Of a stretch of DNA of 64,000 nt, positions 45,253-53,800 are shown piece after piece. Position numbers and translations under genes: made by a program. Every line of letters begins with the position of its first letter. Position 1 is the stretch's first letter. Below the pieces are notes generated by a model. The model was not told where the DNA came from, searched no databases, and saw only the letters and a list, made by a program, of their open reading frames with translations. The stretch is from JBOGOC01 sp050747525. Lineage in GTDB: Bacteria; Acidobacteriota; Polarisedimenticolia; JACPZX01; DASXTC01. The DNA is taken from NCBI GenBank assembly GCA_050747525.1, contig JBOGOC010000026.1:32564-96563 (forward strand), given 5' to 3'.

Positions 45253-46664
45253 GCCGTCGCGGTCCCTCCCACGGTGATGCGCGGGATGCGCAGCGTCGGC
45301 TGCGCGTTGGACACCGGGACTCCCTGCCCTTCCTTGCCGCAGGTCCCCACGCCGAAGCCGAGGTCCGTCCCGACCCGATCGATCGACTTCATCACCTCGG
45401 GGCCGTTGCCGATGAGGGTGGCGTCGCGGATCGGCTCGGCGATGCGCCCGTCGCGGATCCTGTAGGCCTCCGAGCAGCTGAACACGAAGTTGCCGCTGGC
45501 CACGTCCACCTCGCCGCCTCCCATCCGGCAGACAAGAATCCCGTCCTTCACCTCGGCCAGGATGCTCTGCGCGGATCGCTCACCCGGCAGGATGAGGGTG
45601 TTGCGCATCCTGGGGATGGGGAGGTGCCGGTACGACTCGCGCCGGCCGTGGCCCGTGGGCCGCATCTTCAGAAGGCGCGCGGTGCGCCGGGTGTGCAGGA
45701 AGCCGCGCAGCACACCCTTGTCGATCAGCACGGCGCGGGTCGTGGGGATCCCTTCGTCATCCATCGACGACGACCCCCGCCGGTTCGGCAGGGTGCCGTC
45801 GTCCACCACCGTCAGCAGAGGAGAGGCGACCTGCTGTCCCACCTTGCCGCTGTACACCGACATCGACTTCAGGATGAAGTCCGCCTCCAGCCCGTGGCCG
45901 CACGCCTCGTGCACCATCGTGCCCCCCGCCTTCGAGGACAGCACCACGGTGAAGCTCCCCGAGGGGGCCGGCCGGGCCGACAGCTGGAGCACCGCCTGGC
46001 GGGCGGCCTCGCGCGCGATGTCCTCGGGCAGGTGGCGATCGAAGAACTCGAACCCACGCGTCTCGCTGCGCGCCTCCATACCCGTGCGGATGTCCTCGCC
46101 CTGGCGCGCCACCGCCGTCACGTGGAGCACCACGTGACAGCGGATCTCGCTCCCCCAGCTTCCGTCCGAGTCGGCCACCAGCACGTGCTGCTCCGTGTCG
46201 CGGTACTGGACCGTCACCTGCGTGACGCGGGGATCGAAAGCACGGGCGGCCGCGTCGGCGCGCCGCACGATGTCCACCTTGCGCTCCACCGACACCGTGG
46301 AGGCCGGCGTGATCACGGGGCTCACCAGGTGGAGCGGGCGCGGCTCGAAGGCGATGGGAGGGGCGGACACGGCCACGGGCTCCGGGGTCTGCGGGTGGGA
46401 GGCCCCCTGGGCGCGCGCCAGCTTGTCGGCGAGCCGCATGAGCGCGTCGGCGTCCAGGCCGTTGCCGTTGGCGTACAGCGTGCGATCCCGATCGATGAGG
46501 CTGAGCCCGGCCCCCTGATCCACGCCCGCGGTGGCGTCCTCGATGCGGCCCCCGTCCAGCTTCAGCGCCATGGACGAGGTCTTCTCCAGATACAGCTCGG
46601 CGCCGTCGCCTCCGCGCGCCAGGGCGGCGCGCAGCACCTCGGCCGCGAGGTCCTGACCGATCAC
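45249..46664 (-). CDS. tldD: TldD zinc metalloprotease subunit
   Basis: Encodes 471 residues. The metal site HEACGH (H252, E253, H257 in TMVHEACGHGLEADF) marks it as the catalytic partner of TldE. The N-terminal blocks (GAELYLEKTSSMALKLDGGRIEDATAGVDQGAGLSLID) and C-terminal signature (LIGNGPEVMKSIDRVGTDLGFGVGTCGKEGQGVPVSNAQPTLRI) are typical. The pair degrades unfolded or small modified peptides inside the cytoplasm. It overlaps coaE upstream and tldE downstream by 4 bp each, an unusual setting between CoA and regulatory genes. Confidence 0.93.
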   Translation of the reverse strand: MIGQDLAAEVLRAALARGGDGAELYLEKTSSMALKLDGGRIEDATAGVDQGAGLSLIDRDRTLYANGNGLDADALMRLADKLARAQGASHPQTPEPVAVSAPPIAFEPRPLHLVSPVITPASTVSVERKVDIVRRADAAARAFDPRVTQVTVQYRDTEQHVLVADSDGSWGSEIRCHVVLHVTAVARQGEDIRTGMEARSETRGFEFFDRHLPEDIAREAARQAVLQLSARPAPSGSFTVVLSSKAGGTMVHEACGHGLEADFILKSMSVYSGKVGQQVASPLLTVVDDGTLPNRRGSSSMDDEGIPTTRAVLIDKGVLRGFLHTRRTARLLKMRPTGHGRRESYRHLPIPRMRNTLILPGERSAQSILAEVKDGILVCRMGGGEVDVASGNFVFSCSEAYRIRDGRIAEPIRDATLIGNGPEVMKSIDRVGTDLGFGVGTCGKEGQGVPVSNAQPTLRIPRITVGGTATA

Positions 46665-47320
46665 CCCTGTCTCCGTGACGGCAGATCGGGCAGCCGGTCC
46701 AGGTCCTCCACGAGCTGCGCGTACACTTCATGGGCGCGGCTCTCGCTCTCGGCGAGGGTCCCCGACGTGTCGATGACGTAGTCGGCCACGCGCACCTTCT
46801 CTTCCAGCGGTGCCTGCGCCGCGATGCGCGCGCGGGCATCCGCCTCGCCGAGCTGATCGCGTGCCATGAGGCGCTGCAGCTGCAGCTCCGGATCGCAGGT
46901 GACCACCACCAGCCTCTGGTACCGCCGCCATCCTCCCGTCTCGACCAGCAGGGCGGCGTCCACGATCACGATCCCGCGGGCATGCTTCGCGCCGTAGTCG
47001 TCGATCAGACGCTGCGCCGCGTCCAGGATCATGGGGTGCAGGATCCCTTCCAGCTTCGCCCGCGCGGCCGCGTCGGAGAAGACCAGGCGTGCGAGCGCGC
47101 GCCGATCGATACCACCCGACGGGTGCGAGACGGCCGTCCCTAAAGCCTCCGTGACCGGCTTCACGGCGGCGCCCCCGGAGGCCATGAGCTGATGGGCCAG
47201 CTCGTCCATGTCGATCACGAACGCGCCAAGCCGCGTGAAGAGGCGCCCCAGGGTGGAGCGGCCGCACGCGATCCCCCCTGTCATCCCGGCGGTCAGCAGC
47301 TTGCGGTCGGGCACGCTCAT
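46661..47320 (-). CDS. coaE: Dephospho-CoA kinase with an arginine in the P-loop
   Basis: Encodes 219 residues. It phosphorylates dephospho-CoA in the last CoA step. The family markers FVIDMDELAHQLM, FSDAAARAKLEGILHPMI, IVDAALLVETGGWRRYQRLVVVTCDPELQLQRLMARDQL and the C-terminal ADYVIDTSGTLAESE are present. The P-loop is GGIACGRST, with arginine at residue 21 where lysine is almost invariant (usual GSGKST). The CGC codon is clear, so it is not a misread frame. ATG 47320 overlaps the folD stop. Arg may keep some activity or reduce it; the family identity is firm. Confidence 0.88.
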   Translation of the reverse strand: MSVPDRKLLTAGMTGGIACGRSTLGRLFTRLGAFVIDMDELAHQLMASGGAAVKPVTEALGTAVSHPSGGIDRRALARLVFSDAAARAKLEGILHPMILDAAQRLIDDYGAKHARGIVIVDAALLVETGGWRRYQRLVVVTCDPELQLQRLMARDQLGEADARARIAAQAPLEEKVRVADYVIDTSGTLAESESRAHEVYAQLVEDLDRLPDLPSRRQG

Positions 47321-48267
47321 CGGATGAACCCCGCCCGCGGACGCGAGGCGCGCCGGGCGCGCGCGGCGGCCAGCGTGTTGCGCAGCAGCAGCGCCACGGT
47401 GAGAGGCCCCACGCCCCCCGGAACCGGCGTGTACGCGCCGGCCCGCGCGATCACGTCCGCCGGATGCACGTCTCCCACGAGGATCGATCCCTTGCGGCGC
47501 AGAGTCTCCAGCCGTGCCGGGTCGTGAGGGAAGAAAGCGCGCGCCTGCGCCTCGTCGGTCACGGTGTTGATCCCCACGTCGATCACCGTCGCCCCTGGCT
47601 TGATGAACGCCGCGGTGACGAAGGCGGTCCTGCCCATGGCGGCCACCAGGATGTCGGCGCGCGACGCCACCGCGGGCAGGTCCCGGGTGCGCGAGTGGGC
47701 CAGGGTGACCGTCGCGTGGCGCTTCAGCAGCAGCGCGGCCATCGGCTTGCCCACGATCTCGCTGCGTCCGATCACCACCGCCTCGGCTCCGGCGATGGGA
47801 ATGCCGCTGCGCTCCAGCAGCTCGATGACCCCCAGTGGCGTGCAGGGGACCATCCCGTCCTGCCCCGACCAGAGCTTCCCCACGTTCACCGGCGAGAAGC
47901 CGTCCACGTCCTTGGCGGGATCCACGGCATCGAACACGGCCGCGCGGTCCAGGCCCTCGGGAAGAGGCATCTGCACGAGAATGCCGTCCACGCCGTCGTC
48001 CCCATTGAGCTGCCTGACGAGCTTCAGCAGGGCCGCCTGAGTCGTGGTGGCGGGGAGCCGGTGCTCCCGGGCCTGGATGCCCGCCTCCTGGCAGGCGCGC
48101 GCCTTGTTGCGCACATACACATGAGAGGCCGGGTTGTCCCCCACCAGCACCGCTGCCAGGCACGGCGCCGCCAGCCCCTGCGACGTCATCTGCGCCACGC
48201 CGGCGGCCACCTCGGCGCGTATGGCATCGGCCACCGCTTTGCCGTCCAGCCGGCGCGCCGGCGTCAT
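47317..48267 (-). CDS. folD: Bifunctional methylenetetrahydrofolate dehydrogenase/cyclohydrolase
   Basis: Encodes 316 residues. It interconverts methylene-, methenyl- and formyl-tetrahydrofolate with NADP. The signatures LAAVLVGDNPASHVYVRNKARACQEAGI, DDGVDGILVQMPLPEGL, VDGFSPVNVGKLWSG, IPIAGAEAVVIGRSEIVGKPMAALLL and the C-terminal PVPGGVGPLTVALLLRNTLAAA are present. The lysine of YVRNKxxAC, needed by the cyclohydrolase, is intact. It overlaps the small secreted protein's gene and coaE by 4 bp each. Folate from FolP and the panB reaction link it to other genes in the window. Confidence 0.95.
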   Translation of the reverse strand: MTPARRLDGKAVADAIRAEVAAGVAQMTSQGLAAPCLAAVLVGDNPASHVYVRNKARACQEAGIQAREHRLPATTTQAALLKLVRQLNGDDGVDGILVQMPLPEGLDRAAVFDAVDPAKDVDGFSPVNVGKLWSGQDGMVPCTPLGVIELLERSGIPIAGAEAVVIGRSEIVGKPMAALLLKRHATVTLAHSRTRDLPAVASRADILVAAMGRTAFVTAAFIKPGATVIDVGINTVTDEAQARAFFPHDPARLETLRRKGSILVGDVHPADVIARAGAYTPVPGGVGPLTVALLLRNTLAAARARRASRPRAGFIR

Positions 48268-48926
48268 TCGAAGAACTTCCGGAAGGGGAAGAGAAATCCG
48301 ATGTCCTCGGTCCCTACGTTGATCTCATGGAGCCTCACCTGGATCGTCTTGAAGGTGTCTTCGCGCGGCGCGTCGAACACCAGCAGCTTGCGGACGCTGC
48401 CGCCCGGCCGCAGGGTGACGGTGCGGTCGAACACCGCCGCGGCCACCTCGTCCACCTCCGGGGCCCCGGGCCCCAGGGAGCTCAGGCGCTCGTGCACCGC
48501 CGTGTAGTCGAGGGGGAACTTCATGTCCCCCTTCTCGGTGACCATACGGGCCTGACCCGGGTTGAACATGACGTCCTCGGTGGTCTGGTTGGCCATCTCC
48601 AGGACGAAGACGATGTAGCCGGGATGGCCGTTCTTCTCCGCCGCGCGTCCCGGGAAGAGCTCCATGGAGCTGTTGACCGCCGACTTCAGCGCGTCTGTAC
48701 GGGCCTCGGGAGCCAGGTAGCGGATCTGGCAGGCCACTCCCCTGTTCGCCTGCTCCATGACGTCCACCGGCACCCATTCCTTGTCCGGGCCGCGCTGGGC
48801 CCCCGCGATGCGGTAGGGACGATCCTTTGCGGCGAGCACGGCAGTGGCCGGCATCATGGCGAGGAGGACGCACGTCACCGCCCGCATCATGAAGGACCGC
48901 GAGACCCTTTCAATTGGACACGACAT
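48264..48926 (-). CDS. Small secreted protein of unknown function
   Basis: Encodes 220 residues with a leader (about 10-33, FMMRAVTCVLLAMMPATAVLA); an alternative start at M13 (48890) keeps the same signal. The mature part is mostly beta (GHPGYIVFVLEMANQTTEDVMFNPGQARMV, VFDRTVTLRPGGSVRKLLVFDAPREDTFKTIQVRLHEI). It has some resemblance to the small secreted protein at 3937-4617 around the MANQT/MANHS strand. It is the first gene of a six-gene chain of 4-bp overlaps (then folD, coaE, tldD, tldE and the regulator). I do not recognise a family, and a link to the metabolic genes is not clear. Confidence 0.6.
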   Translation of the reverse strand: MSCPIERVSRSFMMRAVTCVLLAMMPATAVLAAKDRPYRIAGAQRGPDKEWVPVDVMEQANRGVACQIRYLAPEARTDALKSAVNSSMELFPGRAAEKNGHPGYIVFVLEMANQTTEDVMFNPGQARMVTEKGDMKFPLDYTAVHERLSSLGPGAPEVDEVAAAVFDRTVTLRPGGSVRKLLVFDAPREDTFKTIQVRLHEINVGTEDIGFLFPFRKFFE

Positions 48927-48938
48927 GGCGCCGCCAGT

Positions 48939-50744
48939 CTAACGCACCGTCACGCCTGTTCGTGCCCCCTGGCTCGCACCCCCTCCCACGTTGACCAGGG
49001 GCACCTCGGCCACGAACACGTCGGTGCGGCCCCCTCGCCGTCCCATGTTCGACTGGAACACCACCAGCTTGCCGTCCGGCGAGGTGGTCGCCCAGGGAGT
49101 CTCCAGGTAGTCGAACGCCCACGAATAGTTGTGCGCCAGGAGGCGCCGGTCGCTTCCGTTGAGGCGCCGCACTCCGATCCCCCAGTGAATCGGCGTCGGT
49201 GCATACATCTGGATGCTCTGGTCCTGCGGGCTCAAGGTGATGTTCCCGTGCGGCCACACGTAGAGCCGATCATCGGTGCCCAGGCCCGGGGTTCCTCCGT
49301 CGTCGAAATGGAAGGTCCCCTCGGTCATCTGAGCTTCGGAGGCGACCGGAGAGAGGTTCCTGTTCAGGAGAGTCGAGTCGCCGGACGCGGTCTGATAGAC
49401 GGCCCGGATGCCGATAGCGGGCTTCAGGTAGATGGGGCCATAGTCGATGGAGGTCCGGTAGACGCTGCTCCCCCCTTGCCGCTTCCACGCGGCCACGTAG
49501 GCTTCGCCGTCCCGGAGGCTGTTCCCCCAGTACCATTGATTCGGGTCCGCGGAGGGCTGGATCCATTGCCCCGCACCATGGTCCGTGATGAAAGCCCCGG
49601 GATCGCTGAAGATGGCCGTCTGCGGCACCTGGTCGTCGTCCGGATCGGGGTGCGGGACGTAGTCATTGTTCGGGAAGGTCGTGACGTCCGGGTCATTGAG
49701 GGCGAAGTGTCCTCTGACCGCGGCCGGATGGGCGGCGTAGATCCCTCCTTTGCAGTCCACGGTGTCGGTGCTCAGGTCCCACCGATCCCAGAAACGCTCG
49801 ACGAAGTTGTTCACGACCGGATGCGGTGGAAAGTCCCCGCACGTCGGCGGCGCATTGGGGTCCGCCACGTCTCTCCTTCCGTCCAGGAGGATCACGTACC
49901 GGCCATCGCGCTCCAGATGCGGCTCGTCCAGCGCGCTCCCCTCCGCGCTGCAGACGAACGTGGGATCGGGGCCGAGGCAGCTCTTCTCGCGGAAAAGCTC
50001 GTGCACGCGGTCGTAGGCGATGACCTTCTTCACGACACAGCCACCGGTCCCCGTGGTGCTGTCGTCGACGCACCACTGAAAGACGAGCATCGCGTCATCC
50101 TTGGACGATTGCAGCCACTCGGCCTTGGTGAGGGTCGGATCGAGGGCCGGCACGCCCGCGGTGCCGGGGATGGCCACGGAGCCCACCACGCTCATGGTCG
50201 CGGTGTCGAAACGATAGAGCCGCATGTTCTGGATGAGCGGGTCGGGAGCGTCGGCGTCGTAGTCGACGAAGTAGAGCAGGCGCGGAGTCTGCGGGTCGTT
50301 CGAGAAGGAGGACGTCAGCTCGTAGCGAGGCCGTGGCCCCGGAGGGAATGACCGCCAGTTCAGCGTGCCGATGCCGCGCAGGTAGTCGACCAGGAACGGG
50401 GTCGAGCTGCCGGCCTGTCGCACCAGAAGGGTGTGCCATCCCGTCGCCCACTCCCGGGAAACGTGCGGGCCCCCCTCGGCGTAGTCGACGAACATGGTGG
50501 TGTTGGCCACCGGAACGGAGCCTGACGTGATCTTGGTGATCCTCACACCGGTGACCGGATCCGGATACGGGGTGTTGGCCGGCGCCGTACGGACGCCCAG
50601 GGCCTCGTAGAGATCCCACCGGGGAAGCTGCCGGTTCGCGAGGGGGAGCCGCGTGGGCTCCGCGCGCGTCTGCGCCGAGGCCGTGCCAGGCAAGGCGAGG
50701 ATGGCCAGCGGGAACAGCATCGCACGGAAGCCCAGGTGTCGCAT
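48939..50744 (-). CDS. Secreted beta-propeller-like protein
   Basis: Encodes 601 residues with a signal peptide (about 1-24, FPLAILALPGTASA). The body consists of beta-strand repeats typical of WD40/TolB-type propellers (ELTSSFSNDPQTPRLLYFVDYDAD, WATTSPDGKLVVFQSNMGRRGGRTDVFVAEVPL), with several Asp-rich loops (NDPDVTTFPNNDYVPHPDPDDD) that could hold calcium. No enzyme family is recognised. It lies 128 bp downstream of the giant subtilase gene and in the same direction, so the two may be expressed together and could act on or bind the same extracellular material. Confidence 0.65.
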   Translation of the reverse strand: MRHLGFRAMLFPLAILALPGTASAQTRAEPTRLPLANRQLPRWDLYEALGVRTAPANTPYPDPVTGVRITKITSGSVPVANTTMFVDYAEGGPHVSREWATGWHTLLVRQAGSSTPFLVDYLRGIGTLNWRSFPPGPRPRYELTSSFSNDPQTPRLLYFVDYDADAPDPLIQNMRLYRFDTATMSVVGSVAIPGTAGVPALDPTLTKAEWLQSSKDDAMLVFQWCVDDSTTGTGGCVVKKVIAYDRVHELFREKSCLGPDPTFVCSAEGSALDEPHLERDGRYVILLDGRRDVADPNAPPTCGDFPPHPVVNNFVERFWDRWDLSTDTVDCKGGIYAAHPAAVRGHFALNDPDVTTFPNNDYVPHPDPDDDQVPQTAIFSDPGAFITDHGAGQWIQPSADPNQWYWGNSLRDGEAYVAAWKRQGGSSVYRTSIDYGPIYLKPAIGIRAVYQTASGDSTLLNRNLSPVASEAQMTEGTFHFDDGGTPGLGTDDRLYVWPHGNITLSPQDQSIQMYAPTPIHWGIGVRRLNGSDRRLLAHNYSWAFDYLETPWATTSPDGKLVVFQSNMGRRGGRTDVFVAEVPLVNVGGGASQGARTGVTVR

Positions 50745-50872
50745 CGCGGCCTCCTTCGGTCGAGTTCACCGGCGTACGGATGCCGCGTGGTTGCCTGGCG
50801 AGCTACCGATGATGAGCCACATCGGCTCTTGACGGAATCGGGCCAAACCCTGATACGGGGGCCGGAGACCCC

Positions 50873-53800
50873 CTAGTCGACTCCCGGAGACTCACGGTCC
50901 GATGGCCTGGAGAGGACGCGGCCTCCTTGAGGAGGCACGATGGCGAAGGGCGCGTCGGTCCGATCCTGTCCCTCCGCACTTCCATTCTCGAACGCCGTGA
51001 GGCGCAGCAGGGCCCGGGGCCCGGCCAGCGCCGGCACCCATGTGAAGGAGCTTCCCTGCACCGGCGCGGGGGTGAGCGGGCTCCAGGTGACGCCGTCGTC
51101 CACCGACAGCTCGAGCAGGTAGGTGACCGGAGGCGCCAGAGGAACCGGATCCCAGGTGACGGTCACGGGAGCTCCGCCCTGGAGGATCTCTCCTCCCCGG
51201 GGATGCGTGAGACGTGGATGCGAGACGCGCAGAATCGTCGTTCCCCGGAACCAGGACACGTCCTGCACTTCTCCGGTGATCTCGACGGCGTTGTCACCCG
51301 GAGCCAGGATCTCCTGGAGGGCGGCCCGGTCGAACTTCACGTTGATCTCCTCGACGCCGTCCCCATCCCCGTCGGTGTATTCCGCGGGCAAAGCAAGTGC
51401 CTGGAGCCCCTGGAGCGTCAACGAGGAAACGACCACCCGCCGCGGGTCGAGCGCCGGCGGAAGCTGCAGGATCGCCTTCACCGTCTGGCCGTTGGACTTC
51501 AGGTTGAGCTGGGCGGGATGCATCTCAAGCAAGGTGGCGGCCGCCTCCCCGACATGCAGGCGCACCGGCAGGTCGAAGACCGGCCGGACCGGATCGTTGG
51601 TGGTGAACGACAGTCGCACGTCGTAGTCGCCGTCGGGAAGCCCGGTGGCGTCGAAGCCCAGGCCGATGTCGTGCGCGCCGTCGCCCGCCACCTCCCCGCT
51701 CCTGTCGCCGGCGGCGAACCAGCGGGCGCGCTCGAACGCCAGGGCGACTCCGTCGCGCAGGAGCGAGGGCGAGGCGCTCAGCCCGACCGTGCGGCTGTCG
51801 TTCTGGATGCCGATGGTCGCGGCGGGCGCGTGCGAAAGGGACAGGTACTGGAAGGTGATCTTCCCGGTGGGCTCGAGGATGACCTGGAAGGTGAGCCGCG
51901 ACTCGGGCAGATCCTTCAACGGCACGTCGTTGTACTGCACGACGAACCGGTCGGGCCCGGAATGATACCGGGCGCGACGCGCTTCGAGGAAGTCCATGTC
52001 GACCCACAGGGGCGCGATCAGGTTCTCGGGGACTCCGGACTCCGCCGAGGGGAGCGCGATGCCGCTGCCGCGCGGGGCATGCAGGCTGGTGAAGCTCAGG
52101 AACCCGTTCGTGCAAACGCGCACGGAGGTGAAGGATCGGTCGTAGAAGGGAAAGGAGAATCCCAGGGGGATCGCGCCGCTGATCTGATCGTCCAGGAAGA
52201 TCGGCAGGGAGCTGCCGGTCTGCGAGATGTCGATCCACTGGAAGGCCGGCCCGCGCGGGTCGTCACTGTCACGGAAGGAATAGCCCCCCGCGTCGGGGCC
52301 GCCCGCGGGAGGCGAGCCCTGAGCCGGCGCGAAGCGCGGGATGAGGCTCCAGGTGAGGGGCCTCTGCCCGGCGTTCCCGAGGCGCAGCGTCCGCAGCGCC
52401 TTCCCTCCCGGTGGAAGCGCCACGTCGACGCGTGGCGGCTCGAGGACCGCGCGCTGCAGCTCGAACCCGGTCCCGGCCAGCCCGACCTGGATCGGCCCCT
52501 GCTCGGGATCGTTGGAAACCACCCTCAGCGTGGCGGCCGCGGTCCCGCGCGCCTGGGGGCGGAAGGTGACGGCGATCCTCTCGCTCTCGCCCGGGCCGAG
52601 GACCAGTCCCGCGGGCGCCACGACGAAGGGCGGCGGCCCGGCATCCAGGCTCACCGACAGGGGCGCCATGCCGGTGTTGGACACGTCCAGACTGCGGCTC
52701 GCGATCTGGCCCAGAGGCACCTCGCCGAAGGAGAGGGCATCGGCGGCCCCCGGCCAGGTCAGGCTCAGGCTGTGCCGGCGCAGCGGGCACGTCGTGGGGA
52801 AGGTCGATGTGTTGGTCACCGTGAAGTCCACGGCCCCGTCGGCCGCGGCGGCGGCCAGCAGCTCGCGCGGCACGACGAAGACCTTCCCTGCTGCGCAGGG
52901 ATCCGACGAGAGCCCGAGCCACCCCAGCGTCGTCCCCTCCAGCGAGACCCAGGCGAGCTGAAAGGGCGACTGGAAGCTCCCTTGCGCGAGGACCTCCAGT
53001 GTGGCGTCTCCGGACAGGCGCGGATCGACCGCGAACCGGTGCACCGTCGTCCCGTTCGAGGGCACGTTGAGGAAACTGAAAGCGCGGCTGGCCGGCCCGG
53101 TCACGCGCAGCTCCGGCACGCCGTCCACGCGCACATCGATCGGGACGGCGGCGCGCGGCCGTAGCGGGTCGCCGCTCTCCACGTCGATGACGCTGCGGTA
53201 GTCCCCCGACGGGAAGCGCGACGCGTCCAGGACCGCCTCCACCACGGCGGAGTCACCCGGCGGGATGACCCCCGATACCGGCGGCGCGTCGACCAGCGGC
53301 TTCGTGAAGGCCGCCAGGAAGGTGGTCTCCGAGTTCCCTCCCGGGATGCAGAGGGCGGGCGCGGGAGCGGCCACCCACGCCATCCCGCCGAAGGCGCGCG
53401 GCGTGGAGAACGGGAGCTCGGACAAACTCCACGTGCTCGCGCGGGTGTCGAACCGGAACACACTGCGTCCATCGAAGGCCAGGACATGGTACGCGCGCTC
53501 CACGGGATCCACGACCGCGGCCTGGTGCGCAGACTCGGGGACCGAGGGGAGCAGGCTCCAGAAGCCGCTCGCGGGATCGAAGGTGGCGAACCCGCGCGCC
53601 CCGGCCCCCTGGTGCCCGTACAGCCTGCCGTCCAGGAACTGCAGCGTCCCCGTGAAGAACGAGAAGGGCGGCGGAGCGAGCGGCTGCACCGCCATCGTCA
53701 GGGGATCGAGGCGCAGGAGCTGATTGCCGAGCGCCAGGTACAGGAAGCGCCGGCCGTCTGAGGCGATGGCCGAGGCGCCGCGCAGCGGATTCGGGAGGGT

